A stretch of 64,000 bases of DNA from NCBI GenBank assembly GCA_933207985.1, contig OW240915.1:124274793-124338792 (forward strand), written 5' to 3'. The position numbers and the translations under genes are program-made. The notes under the pieces were generated by a model that was not told the origin of the DNA, made no database searches, and saw only the letters and a program-made list of their open reading frames with translations. Shown piece after piece: positions 10,943-21,857 of this stretch; position 1 is the first letter of the stretch; each line of letters starts with the position of its first letter. Source of the DNA: Pelobates cultripes (taxonomy: Eukaryota; Chordata; Amphibia; Anura; Pelobatidae).

Positions 10943-12224
10943 GGGGGGGTGCGAACAGTGCCTCTGATGTTGCGGGGTCCCCGGTCCTCTCGGAACCGCG
11001 GAGCTCAGCGTGAGTATGGCCAGTCGTGAGAACCCCTCTCGGTGGCGCGGGCGGCATCCCGGCTGACAATTTGGGTAGCAGATCAATACTTGTCTTAAGA
11101 GATAGTAGAAGGAAAAGAGGGAAAAGGTGAATGTAACAGTGCTTTCATTTAATTTCAATTATTTAGCTATGAAACATAATTTAATATGAAAAAAATGGAA
11201 GAAAATAAGAATTTGTAAAATTTTTTTAGTTCTACATGACATTTGAACTGTCAATGTCATAATACTGTTTGCTTTTACTGCAATCAAATGCACATATTTG
11301 TATTCAGCAAAGTCTCACGTGTAAAACAGTACCCCCTATGTACAGGTTTTATGGCGTTTCAGGAAGTTACAGGGTCAAATATAGCACGTTACATTTGAAA
11401 TTGAAATTCGCCAGATTGGTTACGTTGCCTTTGGGACTTTATAGTAGCCAGGAATGAAATTTACACCCATAATGGCATACCATTTGCAATAGTAGACAAC
11501 CCAAGGTATTGCAAATGGAGTATGTCCAGTCTTTTTTAGTAGCCATTTGGCCACAAACACTGGCCAAAGTTAGCGTTAGTATTTGTTTGTGTGTGAAAAA
11601 TGCAAAAAACACCAATTTTGGCCAGTGTTTGTGACTAAGTGGCTACTAAAAAAGACTGGACATACCCCGTTTGCAACACCTTGGATTGTCTACTATTGCA
11701 AATGGTATGCCATCATAGGGGTAATTTTCATTCTCGGGCTACCATAGGGTCTCAAAGGCACCGTAACCAATCTGGCGAATTTTAATGTGAAAAAAATGAA
11801 ACGCAAGCCTTATATTTGACGCTGTAACTTTTGAAAACACCATAAAACCTGTACATGAGGGGTACTGTTGTACTCGGGAGACTTCGCTGAACACAAATAT
11901 TTGTGTTTCAAAACAGTAAAAAGTATCACAGCAATAATATCGTCCGTGTAAGTGCTGTTTGTGCATGAAAAATGCAAAAAACGTCACTTTTACTGGCGAT
12001 ATCATCGTTGTAATACATTTTACTGTTTTGAAACACTAATATTTGTGTTCAGCGAAGTCTCCTGAGTAGAACAGTACCCCCCATGTACAGGTTTTATGGT
12101 GTCTTGGAAAGTTATAGGGTTACATATAGTGCTAGCCAATTAAATTCCCTTTACTTTCGGCATGGGTTGTCAGGCAGGTCCTGCTAATTGTAATTAATTA
12201 AGATACCTAATAATGTAAAAATAT

Positions 12225-12249
12225 TACATAAATATATATGTAGAATTAA

Positions 12250-12286
<37 letters not shown>

Positions 12287-12597
12287 GTATGTGAATCTAT
12301 ATGTGCATATCTATATAATTTTTTTAAAGTGATATATATGCATATATTTAAGTATGTAGATATATATTATTTCGTTCTACGTGTATTTTGATATAAATAT
12401 ATATATATTTATATCACAATACAGTTAGAACGAAATAACACACATCAATATATTTTTTAATTTTTTTAAAATTATTTTTTTAATTTTATTTTTTAACGTA
12501 TTTATATATTTAATTTTTTTATATTATATATAAATATATATATAACAATAATTATATATATATATATTTAATCAGTATCAGTCTATGTGTTATTTGA

Positions 12598-12637
<40 letters not shown>

Positions 12638-12790
12638 TATATATATTAATAGTAAAATACACCTAGACGGTGTACGTGTGTGTATGTATATGTGTGTATA
12701 TGATCTAAGTGTATATGTGTGTATATGATCTGTGTATATGATCTAAGTATATATTTTTTTTTTACACTAATAAATTTTATTTTATTTTTA
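12225..12790. repeat. AT-rich low-complexity tract with (TA)n runs
   Basis: Several (TA)n stretches (about 12255-12285, 12605-12640) are mixed with T-rich blocks and GTATATG-type repeats. The tract lies between the palindromic arm and the GC-rich end of the TTAA element. It contains no coding sequence. Confidence 0.8.
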
Positions 12791-12794
12791 TTTT

Positions 12795-13106
12795 CAGCCA
12801 GCAGGGGGTGCCTAAATGTACAATTCCAGGCAGCCCCCCTGCTGGCAATGCAGGAGGCAGCCTACCCTGCCATGTAATTGTGGGGTCCTCGCAAGGACCC
12901 CACTCTCACATGGCCGGGGGGCACCGGAGGAGGAGGATCTGCCGCGGGGGTGCTCCCTGGGAGTCCCCCCAACCGGGATCGCCGGCGTGGGACCGCCGGC
13001 GACCGGGTAAGTAAACAAAAACCGGAGGGCGTACAATTACGCCCGGGGCATTTAGAGCCGCCTAAAATAGGGCGTAATTGTATGTCCTCCGGTCAGAAGG
13101 GGTTAA
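12795..13106. repeat. GC-rich terminal block with short inverted repeats
   Basis: The stretch CCGGAGGGCGTACAATTACG (13022-13041) is mirrored by GGCGTAATTGTATGTCCTCCGG (13069-13092, outer bases) around a short centre. A second small inverted repeat (CAGCAGGGGG / CCCCCCTGCTG) lies at 12797-12845. These look like subterminal structure of the element. Confidence 0.6.
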
Positions 13107-13875
13107 TTTGGTCTGACCACTCATTATACTCAGTCTTAATTTTGAGAGATAATTATGTTGAATACAAAAATAAAGCACCACGCTTACAGCAGCAGTAGCT
13201 TAGTATCCAACAGCTCAAAATACATAGTAAAAACAAAGAGAATGTTACCTGCGCTCTGGCCTAAATCCCTATGTACATTTAAACAAAATGGAGGCTCTTT
13301 AGTTTTATTGCAATGGCCATTTGAATAAATGCTCACCTGCCATGTCAAGGCAAGCCCCAAAATGTGAATCCTACACTAGTCATCAGATTTGCTGATATTA
13401 GACACGAATCTCCAATGAGACCGGAAGGGGTATTTTATAAACCAAATATATTGCTGGGTCCAATATATACAACATACAAAATACACAATCCAGCGTACTC
13501 GCTTATTTACTAAACAACAATTTAAAATCATACAGATTGTAATAGTTTTATTTAAAACCAAGTAAGTGGATTGATCTTATAAGGGGAGGCATTAGGCTGC
13601 TAGAGAAGGACCTGCCAAGAATGAGGTACATTGATGTTGTGGCAGGCTTATGCAATATATGATCATATAATATAACTAAACCTCCATAATTTTTTCCCTA
13701 GGTGAGATGGTTTTAAATGAAACTATTACAATCTGTGATGTCTTTTTTATCCTAAAGAAAGTGTATAATCTTTGGATATTTAAGGCCCTGGTATTTGTGC
13801 ACCCCGCCATGGAAATACAGACAGCCGGAGTACAAGGATATTCCACAAGATACAAATAAATATATATATATATAT
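13107..13875. other. Intergenic sequence, nothing recognised
   Basis: AT-rich sequence ending in a (TA)n run. No coding stretch, RNA gene or element terminus is visible. Confidence 0.4.
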
Positions 13876-14291
13876 AGTGATGTCACGAACATAAAATTTT
13901 CGGTTCGCAAATAGCGAACACGAACTTCCGCAAATGTTCGCGAACGGGCGAACCGCCATAGACTTCAATAGGCAGTCGAATTTTAAAACCCACAGGGACT
14001 CTTTCTGGCCACAATTGTGATGGAAAAGTTGTTTCAAGGGGACTAACACCTGGACTGTGGCATGCCGGAGGGGGATCCATGGCAAAACTCCCATGGAAAA
14101 TTACATAGTTGATGCAGAGTCTGGTTTTAATCCATAAAGGGCATAAATCACCTAACATTCCTAAATTGTTTGGAATAACGTGCTTTAAAACATCAGGTAT
14201 GATGTTGTATCGATCAGGTAGTGTTAGGGTTACGCCCGCTTCACAGTGACAGACCAAACTCCCCGTTTAATGCACCGCAAACAACTGCAAA

Positions 14292-15130
14292 CAGAGGCGG
14301 CTCTCTAATTAGGCGGTTTAGGCGGCCGCCTACGGCCTGCACTGGCTGGGGCCTAGCGGCCGCCTAAACTGCCTTATGGCAGACTGTGTCAGTGACCGAG
14401 GACCTGACACCAGGAGGGGGCCCGGCGGCTTGCCCAGTATGCCGCCGGGTGCGATGCCCCTCCTGGCTGCCCGGCCACCATCGCAGACACAGGTCTGCAG
14501 CTCCCCAGTGAGCAGAGCTGCAGACCATGTGTCTCGCAAAGAATTGGCCAATCAGAGCGTTGCCGCGGGTTACCACGGCAATGCTCTGATGGTCTCGCGA
14601 TATTACACGGTCTGCGGCGCTGCAGACCGGAAGAAGTGGCCACTGGACCACCAGGGAAGAGAAGGTAGGCTCCCTTACCACACCATTATGCCTGTCATTT
14701 TTTTTTTCGATTAGAGGTACTATGCGTGCAAGCTACTGTGACAACAGATATGAGTGGCACTGTGCAGTGGCAGAAGTTGGCAGAGTAGACGCTGTAGGCC
14801 TGACACACACGCTTGCAGACAACTAACTGCTATTCAATCTATTACAGTCAAAAAATTTTTTTTTTAAATGTACACTACTGTTACACCAGATATGAGTTGC
14901 ACTGGTGTGACGCTGTGCCCTGGCAGGCCCTGAAACGCACACACGTGAAGGAAACTGACTGCTATTATATTACAGTCCAAAAAGTTTTGTTTTTTTTAAA
15001 TGCAAGCTATTGGGACACCAGTGAGTGAGTGGTGGCACTGGGCAGGCCCTGAAACGCACACCCGTGAAGGAAACTGACTGCTATTATATGACAGTCCAAA
15101 AAGTTTTGTTTTTTTTTAAATTGGAAACTG
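14292..15130 (+). mobile_element. Possible hAT-like insert beginning CAGAGGCGGCTCTC
   Basis: CAGAGGCGGCTCT here and CAGAGGTGGCTCTAG at 15140 resemble the CAGRG-type starts of frog hAT elements. Both point the same way and no matching right end was found. The two may be truncated copies or tandem starts of one composite element. Confidence 0.35.
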
Positions 15131-15145
15131 TTGGGACACCCAGAG
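14720..15145 (+). repeat. Tandem repeat of about 115 bp, three to four diverged copies
   Basis: Each unit contains 'gcaagctactgtgaca', 'gcactgggcaggccctgaaa', 'cgcacacccgtgaaggaaac', 'tgactgctattatat' and 'acagtccaaaaagttttg'. The last two copies (about 14895-15120) are closest to each other. Confidence 0.75.
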
Positions 15146-15359
15146 GTGGCTCTAGAGTTTATGAGGCCTTAGGCAAAACTCAAACATGAGGCCCCACTAA
15201 CAAAAAAGTGTCACATATACACATTGATGCACAGTTTACCTGTGTATGTGCCTGAGAGTGTGTCTGACAGAGAGTATCCTTGTGTGTTAATATATGTCTT
15301 TGTGAGCATGTTTGCATTTTTGTCTGAGACCCTATGTGTATGGGGTAGCTGCTTGAAGT

Positions 15360-16345
15360 GTGTTGTGTGTATGGGGGGGTGATGGTGAGAAGGAGAGGCA
15401 GGTGATGGTGAGAGGCGGGTGATGGTGACAGGGAGGTGATGGTGACAAGGAGGTGATGGTGTGGGGGGTGATGGTAATGTGAGAGTGAGGGGGGGTAACG
15501 TGAGAAGGAGGAGGGGAGGTAATGTGAGAAGGAGGAGGGGGGGGTATGAGAAGGAGGAGGGTGGGTAATGTGAGAAGGAGGAGAGGGGTAATGTGAGAAG
15601 GAGGAGGGGGTAATGTGAGAAGGAGGGGGGCTGGGTAATGTGAGAAGGAGGGGGGCTGGGTAATGTGAGAAGGAGCAGGGGGTAAGCAATGTGAGAAGGG
15701 AGGAGGGGGGGGTAAATGTGAGAAGGAGGAGAGGGGTAAATGTGAGAAGAGGAGAGGGGTAATGTGAGAAGGCTGAGGAGGGGGTAATGAGAAGGAGGGG
15801 GGCACGTGAGGCTGAGGGGCTGGTAATGTGAGAAAGAGGAGGGGGGTCAAGCAGTGAGGAGGGTGATGTGAGAAGGAGGGGCAACAGAGGGGGGCTGATG
15901 CTGAGGTGGTGGGGGGTGTGGTGAGGGGCATGCTGAGGGTGGTGGGGGGTGAGGTGGGGGGGTGGTGATGCTGAGGGTGGTGGGGGGGTGGTGATGCTGA
16001 GGGTAGTGGGGGAAGCTGAGGGTGGTTGGGGGTGGTGATGCTGAGGGTGGTGTGGGGGGCAGTGAGGCTGGGGGTGGTGATGCTGAGGGTGGTGTGGGGG
16101 GTAGTGAGGCGGAGGGTGGTTAAGGGTTGTGAGGCTGAGGGTGGTTGGGGTGGTGATGCTGAGTGTGGTTGGGGGGGTAGTGATGCTGAGGGTGGAGGGC
16201 GGTAGTGAGGCTGAGGGTGGTGGGGGTGTAGTGATGCTGAGGGTGGTGTGGGTGGTGGTGATGCTGAGGTGGTGGAGGTGTAGTGAGGCTGAGGGTGTGG
16301 GGGCTAGTGAGGCTGAGGGTGTGGGGGGTAATGAGGTCAGAGAGA
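15360..16345 (+). repeat. G-rich minisatellite with strong strand asymmetry
   Basis: From 15470 to 15860 units of the type 'aatgtgagaaggaggagggg' dominate. From 15890 to 16340 units of the type 'gatgctgagggtggtggggg' dominate. The plus strand is almost free of C. Repeated runs of three or more G's could form quadruplexes. The minus strand shows long Pro/Ser/His frames that are only a by-product of the repeat. Confidence 0.85.
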
Positions 16346-16713
16346 TCAGATGAGTCATTCAGGACTGTAGTGGACACTGAATACACTAGCCTAGCTATCA
16401 ATTTCCCTATCAAATCACTGTCCCTCCTCTCACTAAGAATGCAGCTTCCCAATGAATGTAAAATGGATGCTGTCCAGGAGGTGGGAGGGTCTGGGAGGGA
16501 GCGTCTGCTGCTGATTAGCTGGAATGTGTCTGCTTACTGTGAGGTACAGGGTCAAAGTTTACTCAATGATGACGAATAGGGGGCGGACCGAACAGCGCAT
16601 ATGTTCGCCATCCGTGGCGAACAAGTGATGTTCGCCAGGAACTATTCGCCAGCGAACCATTCAGGACATCACTATATATATATATGTATATATATATAAT
16701 GTATATATGTGTT

Positions 16714-16956
16714 TGTAGTCAGGGACAATAAGCAGAGTTATAGTAGTGGTGGTATAAGTCGGTTGTGCTGTGCCTAAACCGACGTTCAGGTAGGCCTGTA
16801 AAAGAGGGCTCACTAAGTGAATGTTTAATGAAGGGAGCGGTGGGTGGGCTGAACCAGGAAGTCTCAGCCCAGAGGAAGGGGAGACCGGTGAATTTATAGG
16901 CCATATAAACCCCTCCCATAACTACAGGCCCCACCTTTCCATTTGTAGTCGGGGAC
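16714..16956 (+). repeat. About 235-bp unit with a duplicated start
   Basis: TTGTAGTCAGGGACAATAAG at 16712 is echoed by TTGTAGTCGGGGAC at 16943. The following AATAAGCCGAGTTATAGTAG is found after the solo LTR at 18123. The target of the LTR was therefore a tandemly repeated unit. Confidence 0.6.
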
Positions 16957-18117
16957 TGTTAAGACACCCCCTGGTGTCTTTAAGAGAAACCGCCGTTTAG
17001 TTCACCTTACCCTTTCGCAAATTCAGTAATCCGTTCGCATCAATTGTAATACACGAACCATAACCAGGGGAAGCGGTAATCTCCCAACCTGGATCCGTGA
17101 ATGGCTCCAAACTCCCGAACGGAAATCCACGAACTGCTGCTAGCCACCGAACAACGATATCCACCAAGCGGCTTTCGGTTCCATGCAGCAGTCTCTAAGC
17201 GCAAAGAAGAAATCCCCCCAATAACGAGACAGAAGCTCCGCATTGAGGGTCAAACAGGATCTCGCTTTACTGTGGGCTACCTGCCCGTATTTATGCAGGT
17301 CTCCCACTTGGTGGACACTCCCCAAGGGGACCAAATGGGAGACTGAAATGACAGATAGACAGGGAGACATTTCAGACATACAGTTACATGTTTTTCCCAC
17401 AATGCAGTATGGTCTCCCTCCCTCTGCCCTGGAGATAATTGAGAAGTAATTCAATTATCTCCAGGACAAAGACAAATCGCCATCTTAGACATAAAACCAG
17501 AAAACACATAAAAATACATAATTTGAAAATAGCCAAACATTTCTCATTCACATCACATATCCCCAGATAGCCTGGATCTGAGTGCATATTATTGGCGAAT
17601 AGCGCTCAGATCCCTCACACATAGTTCAATCGCCATGGAGTCAAAGTTCTTACAGTCTTTCGGTATGCGAATGACTCCATGGGAAGGCTATCTGGGTTAA
17701 GTCTTTTCATGTGCTGTAAAACTCCTGAACGGCCGGTGTTCGTACGTTTTCCCAAGCGGCTCGTTTCAGTGGTGTTCGGCAGTAAAAGTGTCCGTTTTTA
17801 GTTCCATGAAAATAGAGCCGAACACCGCTGGGCTTTCGTGTGGTTTAAAATGGCCGCTGCCTCGTGGTCGACATACGAACGGTGGCCACCCTGAATTCGG
17901 TTTAATTGAGAAGTGTCTGCGGTTAACCACAACGTTCTAATTGGGATCAATAGGTTAACCAGCAGCACACTTCTTCTCCTGGGTGGCCGTCCGTTCGGTA
18001 GTTTTGTTCGGGAAAAACAGCCATTCGTATGGCTGGGCTATAGGAAACAGCCATTTACACGAACGGGGCAGAAACAGACGAATCCACCACAATAAACAGA
18101 CAGATGGTTCTGTCACA
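16957..18117 (-). mobile_element. Solo LTR with 5-bp target duplication GGGAC
   Basis: The 1161-bp block reads TGTGACAGAACC...GTCTTAACA on the minus strand (TG...CA ends). It is flanked by GGGAC at 16952-16956 and 18118-18122. Internal motifs (GGAGATAATTG near 17460, a TATA-like CATAAATA near 17293 on the minus strand, CCTCAATGCGGAG downstream) match the LTR-A family order. No internal region is attached, so it arose by LTR-LTR recombination. Confidence 0.88.
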
Positions 18118-18172
18118 GGGACAATAAGCCGAGTTATAGTAGTAAATTAGTTAAGAAAGATTGGAGAGGTGG

Positions 18173-19179
18173 TGTGACAAAAGTAACCTAGTCACTGGCT
18201 TTTAGAGAGGCCTGTTTGCCAGCCTCTTACCCTGTGATTATGGCCCTGTGACGAACTGAACCTCGTCACTGGTTCTTGGACGGGCCTGCTGGCCAGCCTC
18301 TTGAATCAGGACTGTGGGCCCTGCCATATTCCTTTCCCAATGCACTTTAAAAGGCTCTGTTCATGTGAAGTATGTACTCTTGTACTCCAGACAGAGTGAC
18401 CGATTGTTAGCCCTAATTCTCTGGAACTGTTTTGGGCATGGGACCATGTGCACAGTGGGTCAAAAATAAGACTTCCAGGAAATTCCTGAACCCCTGAACT
18501 GATCTGGGTGATTTTTGGATATGTTGTTCACTCAGATCAGGGCTATCCAGGGCTATGTGTGGATCAGGGCTATGTGTGGATATGTTGTGTTTTGGGGTAC
18601 TTTTGGGGTTTTGTAAAAAAATTTCTGCCTGGAGATAATTGGCTTAATACAGTATCTGACTCAATTATCTCACAGGCAGAGGGGAAGGATTGTATGTTTG
18701 TTATGGGAGTGTCATACATTTAATTACTGTTCAGACTGGTTTGTAAGCTTTGTGTCCCTGTTCCCAGCAAGGTCCATGTTGGTGTACACCTTGCTTGGGG
18801 ACTTGCATAAAAGGCCAGCTGTGGCTTTCATTAAACAGAATGCTTTAACCCATTATGAAGTCTTGGCTCATGTTTGGGGGATTGGAGAACTACATACTCT
18901 CAGGGGATTGCTATATCACAATCCCTGAGTATAATCACTAGCTCTTATAAGAGCTGTCCTGCTACGCTCTCTGGACTAGGAGAGGTCTACCCACTGGAAG
19001 CTGGTTCCTGGTCTTGGGTCCAGGGTGGGTGGAGGAAGGCGAGACCCTAACCAAGCTGCAGCGGTTCGTGGGGTTTACAGTGGTTATGGTGTTCCAGTAC
19101 AGTGCTTATGGTGCTTGCAAGTACTAGGAAGCAGCGATTGATGGAGGTACCCAGTCGGGGTGCAAGGCAGTCCGTCACA
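18173..19179 (+). mobile_element. Solo LTR with 5-bp target duplication GGTGG
   Basis: The 1007-bp LTR starts TGTGACAAAAGTAACC and ends CAGTCCGTCACA. GGTGG lies at 18168-18172 and 19180-19184. Its first 73 bp are duplicated, with a second TGTGACGAACTG start at 18247. CATAAAAGG near 18805 is TATA-like and CATTAAA near 18828 could be the poly(A) signal. It interrupts a Penelope-like coding end. Confidence 0.88.
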
Positions 19180-19293
19180 GGTGGAGATTATAATCGTAAA
19201 ATAGGGAATGAAGAAATGAAATGTATTTATAATTTTAATACCCTCATCCCACATGGCTTGAATTCGGATTTTGAGATTTGTAATTTTGTTTAA
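19180..19293 (+). pseudogene. C-terminal end of a Penelope/Neptune-type polyprotein
   Basis: The frame reads GGDYNRKIGNEE, then IYNFNTLIPHGLNSDFEI, then a stop. The pattern 'GGD...E..WI..L.TL.P.GLN.DFE' is the typical tail of the GIY-YIG endonuclease part of Neptune-like Penelope elements. The frame continues upstream across the solo LTR into 18145-18172. The reverse transcriptase part is not in this neighbourhood. Confidence 0.65.
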
Positions 19294-19923
19294 TACAAGA
19301 TCTCTATAGGTTTTTTAAGACATCCTTTTACAGATTTAGCTCTTATCTTATATTTTAGACAATATTTATAGTACTCTCCTTATTTAGTTTATTTACAGAT
19401 TATATGTTTCTAAAGTATGTATATCATTGTATTGTTTATTTTCCATCAATGGGTGTATTTATGATATAAGACGACCACTACCTTCCAAGAGGCCACTATA
19501 TGCACCTCCTATCCCTCTATAAGTTTATAATACCTTACTCCTTTTTTTATTTTTTTATTTATTTTAGGCCATATTGATTTATTTTACATGTCAACAAATT
19601 GGTATGTTTTTATATAGAAATCTTTTTTTTCCAATCACTGAAGTATAATTTATTGTAATTACAAGCAATATTTCATAATGCACAATATTTGGAGTAAATG
19701 TTTATAGAGATATAAGAGTCTAATAATGAATAAAATACCTTGTTGGAACGCACACGTTATTCAATATGCGTTCCAGGGATGCCAATCATGCGACCGAGAA
19801 GTGGAGCGCATGACGTGTGATTTGGAGCGCATGTATCATTCCAAATGCGCACAACCGAATCTGGAAGAATGAGCCATGCACGGTTTAAAAAGACACCGGG
19901 AAGGCTCCCCAACTACTTGCCGA

Positions 19924-19960
19924 CTGAGGAAGCCCCCACCATAGGGCGAAACGCTTATCA
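19924..19960 (+). ncRNA. Hammerhead-ribozyme-like motif in the element terminus
   Basis: CTGAGGA (19924-19930) fits the conserved CUGANGA box. GCCC (19932-19935) and GGGC (19944-19947) can pair as stem II, and GAAAC follows at 19948-19952. The expected minimal stem III ends in GU-H; here the bases are TTA, one mismatch from the usual form. Stem I is weak. The core is preserved but activity is doubtful. Confidence 0.5.
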
Positions 19961-20169
19961 GACAGGCCAATCATTAGAAAGCACAGACATTCGGACTCGG
20001 TTGCACCAACTTGCAATTTTTGACTTATTAGCACTTTCTCTGACTTTTTGTCCATGTCCAGAACATTTTTTTCATTTTTGCACATAGTTTACTGCGCTTA
20101 TTCTGTTGAATCCAATAAAGATTAAATTTACCAGAGAAGGATCTCTCATTCCATCATTACAATATGCCA

Positions 20170-20470
20170 CACAGAGATCAGCTGGAAGAAGGATTGGGGG
20201 CATCCTATTAAGAGTCCCTCTGCACTACCCATTAAAACCATATGTATAGATTTGGCCGCACAGCCTGATTTCATGGAAATTTGGGGCATGCGCCTCGTCT
20301 GCGGTTGGTCTAAACTATACTTTGGTGGAGTTTCGGCTGTGTCCGTGGGATCTGAGTGCTTATTGGATATGTTGGACACTCAGATCCAGGCTACCCGGGG
20401 ATATAGAACTTGAGGGGGTACTCAATTGTTAAGTATGTATTTTGGGGTGTTTTTATTATGCATGTCCTGG
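20170..20470 (+). mobile_element. LTR-A fragment
   Basis: It holds 'ggccgcacagcctgatttc', 'tggggcatgcg', 'ggatatgttggacactcagatcc' and 'ggggatat', in the same order as complete LTR-A copies. Both ends are missing. Confidence 0.55.
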
Positions 20471-21390
20471 ACCTGAGAGGTAATGTAATGATGCGTGTGC
20501 TTATGTTGCTGTCTCCTCTAAGGTCCCTTGGAATATTATCCAGACTATCATAGAACATAATTATGATGAAAGGATGGATGCCATCATAGCATGCATCTCT
20601 GCCATGTTGTCTGTAATACACGGGCGGGGGAGCTCAGAGTTGGCAATTACGAGTCTGTACAGCTCAGCTTCAGTGCTGTAGCTGGGAACGCATGAGTTCA
20701 GCAGCAATTAGGAACGGTCCAGTGTTACAAGGAACTGTGTTTGTGGTATTCTGGTACTTGACCAGAGTACAATGGACTAGCTGGGGTGGAGGGTCTGGCT
20801 GGGTACTTTGGAATAAAATAACCTCTTCTAGGGGTGAAATACATACTATGATGAATAAACAATGAGTAAATGTAATGGGCATGTCGATGAGAGTGTAGCC
20901 CTGTATCACCTGGCAGCTCGCTATGTGCACTCCTGCCTAATAGATACTGATGAACCATAGTGTTTGACTTAGGTAGGAACAATGTACGTGATGAAGAATA
21001 CAGATTCCCCAGGAGGTTAATAAGCAGCACACTTCACATACGGGTGGTCTGGTCATTCATTGGTTTGTTAGGTATGCAAAAAGAATAATAATAAAATCGA
21101 AGGTGACCTAGTGAAAGCCGTATAGTAAGGTATGATTATTTTATGGATATCGTGTAGTGTGGTAAGGGAAGTATGCAACCCCTGTAAATGGATGTTATGC
21201 AAATGAGAAGCCCAATAAAGGGCTGAAATAGGAACATATAATGTTGCCCACTGAGAGTCACATGGAACGGATGTTGCAAAGTCCCATTGAGGGCCTTTGC
21301 AAGGACCGTGTATATGAGGTTGAGAAGGGGCCCAGTGTAAGTACTGAGGTGCAGGGTGACCACGTGAGGCTGTGATAAAGGTAATGGAGA
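20471..21390. other. LTR-like mosaic, mostly unassigned
   Basis: The only piece I can relate to another part of the window is 21012-21106, which recurs at 25955-26049. The rest contains no recognised gene or element end. Confidence 0.4.
21012..21106. repeat. 95-bp direct repeat, identical to 25955-26049
   Basis: The block from GGAGGTTAATAAGCAGCACA to AATCGAAGGTGA appears unchanged at both sites, 4943 bp apart. At the second site it is part of an LTR on the minus strand, so this is probably an LTR fragment of the same subfamily. Confidence 0.8.
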
Positions 21391-21566
21391 GGGTCAGGGT
21401 TCGAGTCCTGCAGGAACGCGTGGGAACGGCGTTCCTGCACTTTTTTCACAGCAGGAACGCCGTTCCCCCTGCAGGCACTCAGGGGGCGGCAACAAATGCC
21501 GCCCCCAAATGCCCCCCTTGTTTCCTCTGTCATGGGGGGGCCACCTGATGGATTGTCCCGGCGCAT

Positions 21567-21759
21567 GGCTCTCTCCCTGTCACACGCGGAGAGGGAGCTG
21601 TGTGCTCTCTGCTCCCTCTCGCCGCGCGGGATGTCTGCTGTTGCTGGGAGCCGGGTTGATGACGTCATATTCCGGCTCCCGGCATCAGCAGACATCCCAC
21701 GCAGCGAGAGGGAGCAGAGAGCACACAGCTCCCTCTCCGCGTGTGACAGGGAGAGAGCC
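21567..21759. repeat. Long hairpin, arms of about 88 bp
   Basis: Arm 21567-21655 (CTCTCTCCCTGTCACACGCG onward) is the near-perfect complement of 21672-21759. The central part is only about 16 bp, near GGTTGATGACGTCATATTCC. A transcript of either strand would fold into a long duplex. Confidence 0.85.
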
Positions 21760-21857
21760 GCCCTCACTGCAGCCCCACTGGACCCCAGGGAAAGGTAGGG
21801 ATGCTGGGTGGGTGGGAAATGTTAATTTTTTTATATTATTATTAATTTGTATATATG

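Larger units (their letters stand above)
6513..11134 (-). mobile_element. L1/Tx1-type LINE, 5'-truncated
   Basis: The LINE lies on the minus strand. The poly(A) tail appears as T's at 6511-6523, the 3' UTR runs to about 7245, and ORF2 runs to 10942. Only about 190 bp precede ORF2, so ORF1 is missing and the copy is 5'-truncated, as is usual for target-primed insertion. A 16-bp duplication flanks it. GC content is well above that of the AT-rich host element. Confidence 0.9.
6343..13106 (+). mobile_element. TTAA-flanked DNA element, right copy, with nested LINE
   Basis: It begins TTAACCCCTTAAGGACGGAG and ends CCGGTCAGAAGGGGTTAA at 13089-13106, so TTAA lies at both ends and the termini are CCCCTT...AAGGGG. 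The first part (6343-6512 plus 11151-12220) mirrors 1-1242. The rest is an AT-rich stretch and a GC-rich terminal block. Without the LINE it would be about 2.1 kb. No transposase is visible. Confidence 0.7.
13876..16673. mobile_element. DNA element with AGTGATGTC ends, filled by tandem repeats
   Basis: The left end AGTGATGTCACGAAC and right end GTTCGCC...GGACATCACT are inverted. The subterminal sequence on both sides is rich in GTTCGC/GCGAAC motifs. It sits inside (TA)n sequence, so the target duplication cannot be read. Internal parts include a CAGAGGCGGCTCT block from 14292, tandem repeats and a G-rich array. No transposase is seen and the superfamily is not assigned. Confidence 0.6.
18123..20135 (+). 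mobile_element. Penelope-like element, 3' part, interrupted by the solo LTR
   Basis: With the LTR at 18173-19179 removed, the short coding end at 18145-18172 and 19180-19293 is continuous. After the stop comes about 550 bp of AT-rich sequence, then a terminal block (about 19845-20135) with a hammerhead-like motif and an AATAAAG near 20117. A terminal repeat carrying a minimal hammerhead is a known trait of Penelope-like elements. Confidence 0.65.

Noticed and set aside
15180..16358. 392-codon Pro/Ser/His-rich frame on the minus strand
   Set aside because: It is the complement of the G-rich array and has no conserved feature.
21388..21480. tRNA-like GGTTCGAGTCC at 21398
   Set aside because: Only a B-box-like motif is present. 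No cloverleaf or A box can be formed; the sequence is part of a palindrome at an element end.
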